Counted from the stretch's first letter, positions 48,267 to 63,955 are shown. The stretch is DNA of 64,000 bases from Lachnospiraceae bacterium UBA1729 (GCA_002315945.1 DCIJ01000078.1:1-64000), one strand, 5' to 3'. A program made the numbers and translations. Notes: generated by a model from the letters alone, not told the origin.

Positions 48267-50188
48267 TATTTACTCTTCTTGCCGATTACAGCCTTGCACA
48301 GAGTAGCTGCAAGTAATGCAAATACAAACAGTCCGCCCCAGTTGCCAAGGTTGATCATACCAGAGAGATTTAATGCATCACCAAGTGAAAGCTCAGGATT
48401 TACCTTGATAATTGCAAATACTGCAAGCAGGATACCTACTACACCTTCACCGGCAATAAGACCTGATGAATAGAGAATACCCCTCTCCACTCCAGCCTTC
48501 TTTTTCTGCTCAGCCTCGGCGCCTTCAGTCTTTTTGTGTTCAAAGAACCATCTGATAAGACCACCTACCATCATAGGAGTACTCAGGTGAATTGGCAGGT
48601 ACAGACCTACTGCAAATGGAAGTACAGGTATATGTAAGATTTCTACTACAATTGCAATAAATACACCTACAAATACAAGTGTCCAGGGAAGGTTTCCACC
48701 CATAACACCTTCAACAACCATCTTCATAAGAGTTGCCTGAGGAGCTGGAAGCTCTGCTGAACCATAGCCCCATGCAGCACTTAACAGATAGAGTACACCA
48801 CCAATGGCAAGGGCTGATACAACTACACCAATCAGCTCACCAATCTGCTGCTTCTTGGGAGAAGCACCTACAATGTAACCTGTCTTTAAATCCTGTGATG
48901 TATCACCTGCAATAGCAGCAATGATACAAATAATAGAACCAATTGAAATTGATGCCACCATACCAGGCATTCCAATTGTACCAGTTCCCTTAAGGATGAT
49001 TGTTGCAATAAGAAGAGTTGCAATAGCCATACCAGATACTGGGTTATTTGAGCTTCCTACAATACCAACCATTCTTGATGATACTGTAGCAAAGAAAAAT
49101 CCGAAAACAATAATAATGATAGCTCCCAGAAGTGAAACTGGAATTGTAGGAATCAGCCACATAGCAATAGCGATAACTCCAACAGCAATCATAACAATGT
49201 TCATGGAAAGATCTGTATTCAGTCTGTCCTGAACAGATCCCTTCTTGCCATAGCCCTTGAGAGCATCCCTGAAGGTTGTAACAATCATGGGCAGGTTCTT
49301 GATAAGACTCATGATACCGCCTGCAGCAACTGCACCGGCACCAATATATCTTACATAATTACTCCAGATTGCCCATGTTCCACCAGCACTAAACAGTTCC
49401 TCAATAGATATTGAAGCTGGGAACATAACAGTCTGACCACCTACCAGCACAATAAGGGGCATCAGCACAAACCATGCAACAACACCACCGGCTAACAGAT
49501 ATGAAGAAACCTGAGCTCCACAGATATAACCTACACCAAGCAGTGCAGGAAGTACGTCCATACCAATTCCAGATCCCTTGTATGCATTGAAACTGAAATC
49601 TGCTTCGCTTGGGAAAATCTTAAGACCGTCTGCTACAAATTTGTAAAGTGCTGCAATACCAAGACCGGTAAATACTGTTGATGCCTTGGCACCACCCTCT
49701 TCGCCGGCTACCAGCACTTCTGCGCAGGCCTGACCTTCAGGATAAGGAAGCACTCCGTGCTCCTGCACTATCAGTGCGTGGCGAAGTGGAATCATAAAAA
49801 GCACACCCAGGACACCACCTACCAGTGCTATTAATGCAATTACGTCTAATGAGGGAGCCTTGTCACCACTTTCAGCTGCCCACATAAAAAGTGCCGGAAG
49901 AGTAAATATTGCTCCGGCTGCTACTGATTCACCGGCTGAGCCGATGGTCTGTACCATGTTATTCTCAAGTATAGACTCTCTCTTAAGAATAACGCGGATA
50001 ATACCCATTGAAATAACAGCTGCAGGAATTGATGCTGATACTGTCATACCAACACGCAATCCCAGGTAGGCATTAGCGCCACCAAAGATTACTGCAAGAA
50101 TTACACCAATGATAATTGATGTAACTGTTAACTCGGGCATTACTGTGTCCGCAGGTACATAAGGTTTGAATTCTTTCTTTTCGTTCAT
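48266..50188 (-). CDS. OPT family oligopeptide transporter
   Basis: 640 residues, about 14-16 membrane helices. Family motifs: TSIIIGVILAVIFGGANAYLGLRVGMTVSASIPAAVISMG at the N-terminus, PLRHALIVQEHGVLPYPEGQACAEVLVAGEEGG (about residues 130-165), and VSSRMVGIVGSSNNPVSGMAIATLL. Imports oligopeptides or metal-peptide complexes. Single gene with a downstream coupled PqqD-like protein; AGAGGTATGTT precedes the start. Confidence 0.93.
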   Translation of the reverse strand: MNEKKEFKPYVPADTVMPELTVTSIIIGVILAVIFGGANAYLGLRVGMTVSASIPAAVISMGIIRVILKRESILENNMVQTIGSAGESVAAGAIFTLPALFMWAAESGDKAPSLDVIALIALVGGVLGVLFMIPLRHALIVQEHGVLPYPEGQACAEVLVAGEEGGAKASTVFTGLGIAALYKFVADGLKIFPSEADFSFNAYKGSGIGMDVLPALLGVGYICGAQVSSYLLAGGVVAWFVLMPLIVLVGGQTVMFPASISIEELFSAGGTWAIWSNYVRYIGAGAVAAGGIMSLIKNLPMIVTTFRDALKGYGKKGSVQDRLNTDLSMNIVMIAVGVIAIAMWLIPTIPVSLLGAIIIIVFGFFFATVSSRMVGIVGSSNNPVSGMAIATLLIATIILKGTGTIGMPGMVASISIGSIICIIAAIAGDTSQDLKTGYIVGASPKKQQIGELIGVVVSALAIGGVLYLLSAAWGYGSAELPAPQATLMKMVVEGVMGGNLPWTLVFVGVFIAIVVEILHIPVLPFAVGLYLPIHLSTPMMVGGLIRWFFEHKKTEGAEAEQKKKAGVERGILYSSGLIAGEGVVGILLAVFAIIKVNPELSLGDALNLSGMINLGNWGGLFVFALLAATLCKAVIGKKSK

Positions 50189-50312
50189 AACATACCTCTA
50201 AAAATTTTTTTTGCTAGGGCATGTTACCACACAATGCGCAATCTTTCCATCAAATATACAAGGTAAATAATAATTTCATGACAATTCACAAAATATAACG
50301 TTATTTTTTGTG

Positions 50313-50349
50313 CAAAAAAGCAGAATGATATTATACATTCTGCTTTTCC
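50313..50349 (-). terminator. Terminator after the DUF948-like gene
   Basis: GCAGAATG (50320-50327) pairs with CATTCTGC (50336-50343); minus-strand T-run at 50319-50314. Confidence 0.8.
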
Positions 50350-50389
50350 CATCAAATTCTATTAAACTTTTGTAATTCAATGCATTATG

Positions 50390-50929
50390 TCAACCAAAAG
50401 GTCTCATGAAGTTAGCCATGGGCTTAACCACACTATACAGATCCTTAATAGCTGCATTCAGCGTATTAATATCCAACGCATCTATCTTCTTCATAGCCTC
50501 AGATAAATCCTGCTGGCTTGAAACAACCAGTCCATTTACATTATTAAGCATTCCACTAATATCTGCCTTGGCCAGATCGGTTGTTACCACTTCCAGCTCA
50601 GATGCAACATTTTCAAGCTCTGCCAGTGTGGAATTGGCCTGTTCCAGCGTAGCCAGAGCAGGTGGCACCAGAATAACTGCAATGGCAATTACTACTACCA
50701 GTATAATAAAGGTAAAGAAAGCACTAAGCCCTGCCATACGGCTCTGCTTTTTAGCATATCTGGCCTGAATATCATTAGATTCCTTCATCTGATTCATCCA
50801 GGCAGAATAGTCAGCCTCTGAAATCTTAATTTCTGTTACCTGCTCAGACATTTTTTCTGTGGTACCTGTTGTATTATCTGTTATGTTATCTGTTGTCATA
50901 CTTGTAACAGTGTTCATTTCATTACCCAT
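50390..50929 (-). CDS. Membrane-anchored coiled-coil protein (DUF948-like)
   Basis: 179 residues: Thr/Asn-rich start, a helix SDYSAWMNQMKESNDIQARYAKKQSRM-like cytosolic part, one membrane helix (about 70-90, FFTFIILVVVIAIAVILVPPAL), then a helical region with regular Leu/Ile (LEQANSTLAELENVASELEVVTTDLAK) ending SVVKPMANFMRPFG. Layout resembles DUF948 proteins, but the match is not strong. Function unknown. It follows the small protein at 51007-51228 by 77 bp on the same strand. Confidence 0.7.
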   Translation of the reverse strand: MGNEMNTVTSMTTDNITDNTTGTTEKMSEQVTEIKISEADYSAWMNQMKESNDIQARYAKKQSRMAGLSAFFTFIILVVVIAIAVILVPPALATLEQANSTLAELENVASELEVVTTDLAKADISGMLNNVNGLVVSSQQDLSEAMKKIDALDINTLNAAIKDLYSVVKPMANFMRPFG

Positions 50930-51006
50930 AATTGCCTATTCCTCCCATAAACATCTCTAGTCAGGGATTATCCAGCATTCCCTCATCTGGAAGCTTTCCG
51001 TCCCTT

Positions 51007-51228
51007 TCAGTCGCATTCAGCCAGATCAAACAATTTTCCCGTGGCAAAGGGACTTCCCACGTCGCATCTTCCATGATGAGACCTCTTTGTATACTCACCC
51101 TGAAGCATTTCCTCAGACATATCCACCTTAAGTCTGCTGACTCCACCTTCCATCATGGAATCCAGCATTCCAATCAAAGCATCTGCGTCTATGCCGTTAT
51201 CTGTCTTTGATTTAACTTCTTTATCCAT
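51007..51228 (-). CDS. Small protein with HHGRCDVGSP motif
   Basis: 73 residues. ALIGMLDSMMEGGVSRLKVD near the N-terminus and HHGRCDVGSPFATGKLFD near the C-terminus look conserved in style; I believe similar small proteins recur in Lachnospiraceae but cannot confirm. Starts 5 bp after the aldo/keto reductase stop with no strong ribosome site of its own, suggesting coupling. Single Cys and two adjacent His could bind metal. An overlapping 61-residue frame is a shadow. Confidence 0.6.
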   Translation of the reverse strand: MDKEVKSKTDNGIDADALIGMLDSMMEGGVSRLKVDMSEEMLQGEYTKRSHHGRCDVGSPFATGKLFDLAECD

Positions 51229-51233
51229 AGTGT

Positions 51234-52265
51234 TTACTGTACCTTAACCTCTCCTGCCAACACAAGCTTGTAATCTTCATAATTTTTCTTAAGCAGAGCA
51301 GGGGTATCCAGACTATAGGGGCATTTATTATGACATGCATTACAGCCGGTACACTTTTCTATCTTCTTCATTTCCTGCTGCATATTCTCTGACAGCCAGC
51401 CGGCTGAAGGTGCTCTTCTGAGCATCAGGGACATGCGGGCACACTGATTTATCATAATGCCCTGGGGACATGGCATACAGTAGCCACAGCCTCTGCAGAA
51501 TTCTCCCATTATCTCAGACTGTTCCTTCTCAATGTAGGCTTTAATCTCTGCATCCATGGAAGGAGCCTCCTCCATATATGCAAGCCACTCCTCCAGTTCA
51601 TGCTCTCTCTGAACTCCCCAGATAGGAAGCACATTGTCATACTGTCTGATAAAAGCCATGGCAGCCTTAGAATTTACAATTAGACCACCTGCCAGACCCT
51701 TCATGGCAATAAAACCAACATTTTTCTCTTTGCACAGCTGCACCAGCTCAATTTCTCTGGGTGCTGCCAGATAACTGAAGGGATACTGCATAGTCTCGTA
51801 CAGACCGGAATTCACACAGTCAAAGGCCACCTCCAGCTTGTGAGTGGTAATTCCAATATGACGAATCTTCCCTTCCGCTTTTGCCTGAAGCATACACTCA
51901 TACATACCGGTTCCGTCACCAGGTTTGTAACACTGGTCTACACAATGGAACTGATACACATCAATGTAATCGGTCTTTAACAGTTTTAAAGAGGTCTCCA
52001 GCTGCTGCCAGAAGGCTTCAGGTGTTCTGGCCATGGTCTTTGTGGCAATATACACCTTCTCTCTCATACCTTCAAAGGCTTCGCCAACCTTTTCCTCAGA
52101 ATCACTGTATGCTCTGGCTGTGTCAAAAAATCTCATTCCGCCCTGGTAAGCGCGCCTTAACAATCCCACTGCCACTTCTTTGGAATCTCTCTGAATTGGC
52201 AATGCACCAAAAGCATTCTGTACAACTGTTATTCCGGTACTTCCTAATGTAACGCTGTTTATCAT
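51234..52265 (-). CDS. Aldo/keto reductase with C-terminal ferredoxin-like domain
   Basis: 343 residues. Aldo/keto reductase barrel about 1-270 (FFDTARAYSDSEEKVGEAF with catalytic D-Y, IDVYQFHCVDQ, KGLAGG), then two [4Fe-4S] motifs, CRGCGYCMPCPQG (CxxCxxCxxCP) and CTGCNACHNKCPY. Such fusions pass electrons between NAD(P)H and ferredoxin-type centres in anaerobes. It lies downstream of the ANTAR gene. Confidence 0.9.
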   Translation of the reverse strand: MINSVTLGSTGITVVQNAFGALPIQRDSKEVAVGLLRRAYQGGMRFFDTARAYSDSEEKVGEAFEGMREKVYIATKTMARTPEAFWQQLETSLKLLKTDYIDVYQFHCVDQCYKPGDGTGMYECMLQAKAEGKIRHIGITTHKLEVAFDCVNSGLYETMQYPFSYLAAPREIELVQLCKEKNVGFIAMKGLAGGLIVNSKAAMAFIRQYDNVLPIWGVQREHELEEWLAYMEEAPSMDAEIKAYIEKEQSEIMGEFCRGCGYCMPCPQGIMINQCARMSLMLRRAPSAGWLSENMQQEMKKIEKCTGCNACHNKCPYSLDTPALLKKNYEDYKLVLAGEVKVQ

Positions 52266-52301
52266 ATCTCCACCCGCCTGAGTAATTCATTGCAACAAAA
52301 T

Positions 52302-52847
52302 TTATGTTGCCATCATCATAACCATTTGTGCCGTTTCAAGCAAGCTTCTTCCACAATCCATACTACTTTTTTGAAGATACCTGAAGGCCTCCGGTTCAGT
52401 CATGGCATTTCTATCCATAAGTACTGCCTTTGCCCTGTCGATAATACGTTTTTCCTCATCGCTTCTCTGCTTAGGTCCAGCCTTTTTCTTTCTCCTTGGT
52501 CTGATAAAGCTGGAGGTCAGCATCTCAATGGTTGCTATCAGATCCCGCCCCTTAAAGGGATACATAAGCTTTACACAGCCCTCCCTTACAATCTCTACAC
52601 TTGGATCTGATGTCAATACAATCATGCAAAAGAATTCCGGCATATAGTCTGCCAGTTCTGAAGCAGACATATCCCTGAGTCTTTTTGTGCATATGACCAC
52701 GCCGAAATCCCTGTCATTAATAATTCGTAAGACTTCGGCTCCATTCTGACAGACTTCTATGTCCATCATCAGTCCTGCACTTCTGATCACACCTGCGATT
52801 TTGTTAGCATCATCAACCTTGGGCATTGATATTAATATATTGCCCAT
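52302..52847 (-). CDS. ANTAR-domain response-regulator-like protein
   Basis: 181 residues. Receiver-like N-terminus, degenerate (VDDANKIAGVIRSAG; the phosphoacceptor region VVICTKRL lacks the usual Asp), then an ANTAR domain about 125-178 (SDEEKRIIDRAKAVLMDRNAMTEPEAFRYLQKSSMDCGRSLLETAQMV). ANTAR proteins bind paired RNA hairpins and prevent termination. It lies 11 bp after glnA, so it may respond to nitrogen status and act on leaders in this region. The missing Asp suggests control other than phosphorylation. Confidence 0.88.
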   Translation of the reverse strand: MGNILISMPKVDDANKIAGVIRSAGLMMDIEVCQNGAEVLRIINDRDFGVVICTKRLRDMSASELADYMPEFFCMIVLTSDPSVEIVREGCVKLMYPFKGRDLIATIEMLTSSFIRPRRKKKAGPKQRSDEEKRIIDRAKAVLMDRNAMTEPEAFRYLQKSSMDCGRSLLETAQMVMMMAT

Positions 52848-52858
52848 ATTTCACCTAC

Positions 52859-54154
52859 TTACATCTTCGCAAGATACTTTTCTACTTCCCAGTCAGATAC
52901 CTGTAACATATAGTCATTCCACTCATTGTATTTCATCTGAGTGTATAATTTTACAAACTTTTCTCCCAGAACAGCCTTCATCATTTCGTCCTTTTTCAGC
53001 TTTTCAAGGGCATCCTTCAGATTTCCTGGCAAACTCTTGGCATTTCTTGCATTGCACTCTCCAGGGCTAACCTTTCTCTCGATTCCATCAAGGCCTGCCT
53101 GAATACATACTGCTATTGCAAGATATGGATTAGCCGCAGGATCGGGGAATCTGAGCTCGATTCTGCTGTCCTGATTTTTTGCATGATATTTTATCAGGGA
53201 TTTTTCTCCCTTAACATCCCATGAGATATCCCTGGGAGCATCAAAGCCTGAGAGAATTCTCTTGTAGGAATTTACTATTGGATTGCATATTGCACACAGC
53301 GCCTGGGCGTGTTCCATAATACCCCCAATAAAGTATGATGCAATTTCATTGGGCGCAGGGTTCATGGTGTCTTCAGTCTGCATGTTGTCAAACAGATTTA
53401 CTCCATCCTTGTACATGGAGATATTCAGATGCATTCCGCTGCCTGCTATGTCTCCTCTGGGCTTTGGCATAAAAGTAGCATACAGACCAAATCTCTTGGC
53501 TATGGATCTGATTGCAAATTTAAAGGTCATAAGTGCATCTGCTGCATCCATTGCTTCTGACTGGGCAAAATCAATTTCATGCTGGGCAGGCGCCTTCTCA
53601 TGATGAGAGGATTCTATCTCAAAGCCCATATCCTCCAAAGTCAGAACCATATCTCTTCTGGCATTCTCACCTAAATCAGCAGGTCCTACATCCAGATAGC
53701 CTGCCTTCTCATGAGTGATTGTAGTAGCCACTCCATTCTCATCTGTATGGAACAGAAAAAATTCACACTCAGGATCAATTTCAAATGAATATCCCTTCTT
53801 ATGAGCGGCTTCCAGAGTCTTACTTAATATTGCACGGGGACTCATATCAAAGAGCTTTCCATTAATATCACAAATATCACAAATCAGCTTGCAAACCTTG
53901 CCCTGCTGTGGTCTCCAGGGAAGGATTACAAAAGAATCAAAATCCGGAGTCAGATACAATTCTTCCTCTGGATCATATAAATCGTCAAAAAGGGCTGAAG
54001 CCTCAAAAGCATATTTGTTGCTTTCAGTCTTTTCAAGCTGAACGGTAGTAATGGCAATATTCTTCAGATTGCCAAAAATATCTGTAAACTGGAGACGGAC
54101 AAATTCCACGTCCTCCTCTTCGATTATCTGCATAATTTCCTGCTTAGTTCTCAT
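52859..54154 (-). CDS. glnA: Glutamine synthetase, type I
   Basis: About 431 residues from the ATG at 54154 (MRTKQEIM), which GGAGG precedes by 5 nt; a further upstream ATG at 54166 is less likely. Motifs: DGSS-like FDDLYDPEEELYL loop, HHEKAPAQHEIDF (glutamate loop), MPKPRGDIAGSGMHLNISMY, NPIVNSYKRILSGFDAPRDISWD and EIRFPDPAANPYLA-like SRIELRFPDPAANPYL. GSI-alpha size with no adenylylation Tyr loop (NLY). It assimilates ammonium to glutamine. Preceded by a terminator in its leader. Confidence 0.95.
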   Translation of the reverse strand: MRTKQEIMQIIEEEDVEFVRLQFTDIFGNLKNIAITTVQLEKTESNKYAFEASALFDDLYDPEEELYLTPDFDSFVILPWRPQQGKVCKLICDICDINGKLFDMSPRAILSKTLEAAHKKGYSFEIDPECEFFLFHTDENGVATTITHEKAGYLDVGPADLGENARRDMVLTLEDMGFEIESSHHEKAPAQHEIDFAQSEAMDAADALMTFKFAIRSIAKRFGLYATFMPKPRGDIAGSGMHLNISMYKDGVNLFDNMQTEDTMNPAPNEIASYFIGGIMEHAQALCAICNPIVNSYKRILSGFDAPRDISWDVKGEKSLIKYHAKNQDSRIELRFPDPAANPYLAIAVCIQAGLDGIERKVSPGECNARNAKSLPGNLKDALEKLKKDEMMKAVLGEKFVKLYTQMKYNEWNDYMLQVSDWEVEKYLAKM

Positions 54155-54215
54155 TTTTTCCTCCATTTAAACCTGGTTTTCGATTAAAAAGAAATGCCTA
54201 CTGGCTTGTGTAACA

Positions 54216-54243
54216 AAAATAAAGCCCCGCCTAAAAGCGGGGC
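54216..54243 (-). terminator. Terminator between gltD and glnA
   Basis: GCCCCGC pairs with GCGGGGC around a 6-nt loop, with TTTATTTTTG following on the minus strand. It ends the gltD transcript, or lies in the glnA leader as a target for antitermination. Confidence 0.87.
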
Positions 54244-54250
54244 CTGATAA

Positions 54251-55762
54251 TTATCTCAGTGTAGTGTATCCCATGAGAGATTCATCTACTGCTTTGGCTA
54301 CGCTTCTGCCTTCTTTTATAGCCCATACTACCAAAGACTGACCTCTGTGCATATCCCCTGCAGTAAAAATATTTTTCTGACTTGTTTCATATTCATCTGC
54401 ATTGGTCTCAACATTGGTTCTGCCATTAAGCTTTACCTTAAATGCATCTGCCACATAGCTTTCAGTTCCTAAGAATCCGGCTGCTATCAGAACTAAATCA
54501 GCCTTAATTTCCTGTTCACTGCCCTCTACAGGTACAAAGTTCACTCTGCCTGTTTCATCTGCTTTTCTCTCAAGCTTAACTGTCTTAACAGCACTTAACG
54601 CGCCCTTTTTATTTTTTACAAATTCTGTAACAGTGGTGGAAAAGATTCTGGGATCCTTGCCAAATTTGAATATTGCCTCCTCCTGACCATAATCGGTCTT
54701 AAGAAGTCTGGGCCACTCTGGCCATGGATTGCTTTCTGCACGAACCAAAGGTGCGGCAGGCATCATTTCCAGCTGTACTACACTGTCAGCTCCCAGACGG
54801 ATACTGGTTCCAACACAGTCATTTCCAGTATCTCCACCACCAATAACTACAACCTTCTTTCCTTTTAGGGAACCGAAGGAAAAGCTCTTGGTTGACATAA
54901 TTTCTTCACTGTCATAATCGGCATCGATTAACTTCTTGGTAACCTCTGACAGAAAATCAACTGCAAAATATATATTCTTGGCATCTCTTCCAGGAGCCTG
55001 AATGTCTCTTGGATTGGATGCACCACAGCACAGAATTACTCTGTCAAACTGACTGCAGATTTCTTCTGATGAAATGTCAACACCCACATTAACATTACAT
55101 CTGAACTCAACGCCCTCAGCTTTCATGAGTTCAACTCTTCTGTCTATGGAACGCTTATCTAACTTCATGTTAGGAATTCCATATCTGAGCAGTCCGCCTA
55201 CTCTGTCTCTTCTCTCAAATACAGTAACCAGGTGTCCCCTGTGATTCAACAGGGCTGCTGCTGCCAGACCAGAAGGTCCACTTCCTATAACAGCTATCTT
55301 CTTGCCAGTTCTGACCTTAGGAATCTCTGGCTTAACCAGTTCATTTTCAAAAGCATAATCAATTATGGCTCTTTCATTATTTTTGGTTCCTACAGCCTTC
55401 TCTCCCATAGCTGAACAGGTACATGCCGCCTCGCACAGTGCAGGGCAGACTCTTGAAGTAAATTCAGGAAAGCTGTGGGTCTTCATAAGTCTGATATACG
55501 CCTGCTCTAAATTGCCATTGTATACCAGGTCATTGGTCTCTGGCACCAGGTTGTGCAGAGGACATCCTGATACCATTCCTGAAATCATTGTTCCAGACTG
55601 GCAAAAGGGCACACCGCAGGCCATACATCTGGCTGCCTGCTTTTTTGTTTCCTCCAATGGAAGTCCTGTGTGAAATTCGTTAAAATTCTTTATTCTGTCT
55701 TCCGGACTGATACATACATCGTCCATTCTCTCATATTCTAAAAAGCCTGTTGGTTTTCCCAT
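54251..55762 (-). CDS. gltD: Glutamate synthase small subunit
   Basis: 503 residues. N-terminal Fe-S binding cysteines in CMACGVPFCQSG and SGCPLHNLVPE, then two Rossmann folds: AVIGSGPSGLAAAALLNHRGHLVTVFERRDRVGG (FAD) and VVVIGGGDTGNDCVGTSIRLGADSVVQLE (NADPH). FTAGDMHRGQSLVVWAIKEGR ends the FAD domain. Passes electrons from NADPH to GltB. 14 bp separate it from gltB. Confidence 0.95.
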   Translation of the reverse strand: MGKPTGFLEYERMDDVCISPEDRIKNFNEFHTGLPLEETKKQAARCMACGVPFCQSGTMISGMVSGCPLHNLVPETNDLVYNGNLEQAYIRLMKTHSFPEFTSRVCPALCEAACTCSAMGEKAVGTKNNERAIIDYAFENELVKPEIPKVRTGKKIAVIGSGPSGLAAAALLNHRGHLVTVFERRDRVGGLLRYGIPNMKLDKRSIDRRVELMKAEGVEFRCNVNVGVDISSEEICSQFDRVILCCGASNPRDIQAPGRDAKNIYFAVDFLSEVTKKLIDADYDSEEIMSTKSFSFGSLKGKKVVVIGGGDTGNDCVGTSIRLGADSVVQLEMMPAAPLVRAESNPWPEWPRLLKTDYGQEEAIFKFGKDPRIFSTTVTEFVKNKKGALSAVKTVKLERKADETGRVNFVPVEGSEQEIKADLVLIAAGFLGTESYVADAFKVKLNGRTNVETNADEYETSQKNIFTAGDMHRGQSLVVWAIKEGRSVAKAVDESLMGYTTLR

Positions 55763-55776
55763 GGCGCAATCCCCCC

Positions 55777-61951
<6,175 letters not shown>

Positions 61952-61994
61952 TCAGGATTACGGTTTGCTTAAATATTTATTATTTTGTTAACCA

Positions 61995-62040
61995 CCATAA
62001 TTTCACGAAAAAGCTATACAGCTTCTCCGTGAAATCATGG
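61995..62040. other. Imperfect hairpin between amt-PII and pyrG
   Basis: CCAT, ATTTCACG and AAGCT pair with AGCTT, CGTGAAAT and ATGG (61995-62040). No T-run follows on the minus strand; a processing site or weak terminator is possible. The rest of the 194-bp gap shows no gene. Confidence 0.5.
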
Positions 62041-62118
62041 TTTACTTCTTTGTATATTTATAATTTGGAAAACAATACTTTAGAAAATACTTAAGTATCT
62101 TCTTCAGTATGTACCAGC

Positions 62119-63906
62119 TTATTCAACATCCTGCATTGCTGCGTAATCTTCCTCACCAGTACGAACCTTTACAACTTTCAGTACATTGTATACGAAGATC
62201 TTTCCATCTCCGATATGACCTGTGTAAAGAGCACGCTTAGCTGCTTCAATTACGTCTGCTACAGGAATCTTGCTGACTACCACTTCAACCTTAATCTTAG
62301 GAAGAAGAGTTGTATCCATCTCAACTCCACGGTAGAATTCACCAGCACCCTTCTGGATACCACAACCCATTACCTGAGTTACTGTCATACCGGTTACACC
62401 CAGATCGTTCATAGCTTTCTTAAGTGAATCAAACTTGGCAAGCTTTGCAATGATTGTAACCTTGTGCATGCCAGTATTGAAAATTGGAACACCGTTTGCA
62501 TCTGTCTCTGTGCTTGAAGCCACAACAGGAATTGCTGCGTCCTTCTTGAACTCAGTTGCTGTGTCATAGTTACTGTCACCAAGATCTGTGTTGTCATTAA
62601 TATCCATTGTTGCACTCATATCACTGATTGCAAAACCAGCATATGCACTGGGAAGACCATGCTCTGTTGCATCAAGACCAATGATTTCTTCCTCTTCAGT
62701 AACTCTCAGACCAAATAATGCTTTGATTAAGAAGAATGCTACTGTAATTGTAACTGCTGTCCACAGTGCAACTGCTACAAATCCGAAAAGCTGAATTCCT
62801 AAAAGTTCAAATCCACCACCGTAGAAAAGTCCAACGATTTCTGTTCCTTCTGCATTAGCGATTGAATAACCAGGAGCAGTATTTGTAGCAAAAAGACCAA
62901 CTGCCAGTGTACCCCAGATACCGTTCAGGCAGTGAACTGCAACAGCACCTACAGGATCATCAATACGAAGAACATAATCTAAGAACCATACACCAAAGCA
63001 AACCAGAAGTCCTGCTACTGCACCGATTACGATTGCTCCAAATGCATCTGTTACATCACAGGGAGCTGTAATAGCTACAAGACCTGCCAATGAAGCATTG
63101 AGACACATTGAAACATCAGGCTTGCCATATTTAATCCATGTAAAGATCATACATACTACAGTTGCAATTGCCGGAGCAATTGTAGTTGTTACAAATACTG
63201 AACCAAGCTGTTCTACTGTTGTGCAGGCTGCACCGTTAAATCCGTACCAGCCAAGCCAGAGAATAAATACACCAAGTGCACCAATTGGAAGGTTGTGACC
63301 AGGGAAAGCATTTACCTTTGTAATCTTGCCACTCTTGTCAGTTACAAACTTACCAATTCTGGGTCCAAGGATTTTTGCACCAATCAAAGCTGAAATACCA
63401 CCAACCATATGAATTGCACAGCTACCTGCGAAATCATGGAAGCCCATCTGAGCTAAGAAGCCGCCGCCCCAAATCCAGTGTGCTTCAATGGGATAAATCA
63501 AAGCTGAAATAATACCAGAATAGATACAGTAGGATAAGAACTTGGTTCTTTCAGCCATGGCACCTGATACGATAGTTGCTGTTGTTGCACAGAATACCAG
63601 GTTGAATACAAAGTTGGACCAGTCAAAGGTTGCATAGCTTGTAAAAATATCAAAACCAGGCTTTCCAATGAAACCACACAGGTCCTCACCCAACAGAAGT
63701 CCAAAACCAATCAGGATGAACACTACTGTACCAATACAGAAGTCCATCAGGTTTTTCATAAGAATGTTGCCGGCATTTTTTGCTCTGGTAAAACCAGCCT
63801 CTACCATTGCAAATCCAGCCTGCATCCAAAATACAAGTGCTGCACCGATTAAGAACCAGACACCAAATACCTGGCCTCCTATTACGCTCATAATTTCATC
63901 ATTCAT
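62119..63906 (-). CDS. Ammonium transporter with fused C-terminal PII domain
   Basis: 595 residues from the ATG at 63906 (MNDEIMSV), with GGGGAG upstream. Amt part about 1-420: eleven helices, FWMQAGFAMVEAGFTRAKN, FDFAGSCAIHMVGGISALIGA and twin histidines in SLAGLVAITAPCD/VAVHCLNGIWGT. Then a linker of about 60 residues and a complete PII domain (about 480-595): GKIFV near the end and a T-loop with Tyr in GEFYRGVEM (the E. coli uridylylation site is YRG). Fusion of channel and its regulator. Confidence 0.95.
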   Translation of the reverse strand: MNDEIMSVIGGQVFGVWFLIGAALVFWMQAGFAMVEAGFTRAKNAGNILMKNLMDFCIGTVVFILIGFGLLLGEDLCGFIGKPGFDIFTSYATFDWSNFVFNLVFCATTATIVSGAMAERTKFLSYCIYSGIISALIYPIEAHWIWGGGFLAQMGFHDFAGSCAIHMVGGISALIGAKILGPRIGKFVTDKSGKITKVNAFPGHNLPIGALGVFILWLGWYGFNGAACTTVEQLGSVFVTTTIAPAIATVVCMIFTWIKYGKPDVSMCLNASLAGLVAITAPCDVTDAFGAIVIGAVAGLLVCFGVWFLDYVLRIDDPVGAVAVHCLNGIWGTLAVGLFATNTAPGYSIANAEGTEIVGLFYGGGFELLGIQLFGFVAVALWTAVTITVAFFLIKALFGLRVTEEEEIIGLDATEHGLPSAYAGFAISDMSATMDINDNTDLGDSNYDTATEFKKDAAIPVVASSTETDANGVPIFNTGMHKVTIIAKLAKFDSLKKAMNDLGVTGMTVTQVMGCGIQKGAGEFYRGVEMDTTLLPKIKVEVVVSKIPVADVIEAAKRALYTGHIGDGKIFVYNVLKVVKVRTGEEDYAAMQDVE

Positions 63907-63927
63907 AATTTTTCTCCCCTGCAAAAC

Positions 63928-63955
63928 AGGGCACGTACCCCTTGGTACGCGCCCT
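63928..63955 (-). promoter_or_regulatory. Leader hairpin before amt-PII
   Basis: Minus strand AGGGCGCGTACC pairs with GGTACGTGCCCT (one mismatch) around AAGG, then GTTTTG, ending 21 nt before the start codon and just before the ribosome site. Terminator-like; may be an antitermination target. Upstream (63956-64000) no further feature was seen. Confidence 0.6.

Noticed and set aside
50961..51146. 61-residue minus-strand frame overlapping the small HHGRCDVGSP gene
   Set aside because: Shadow frame; the other frame is coupled to the reductase and has the more protein-like composition.
54216..54243. Classical ANTAR two-hairpin motif at glnA
   Set aside because: Only one hairpin is clear and its loop lacks A1 and G4, so it is called a terminator only.
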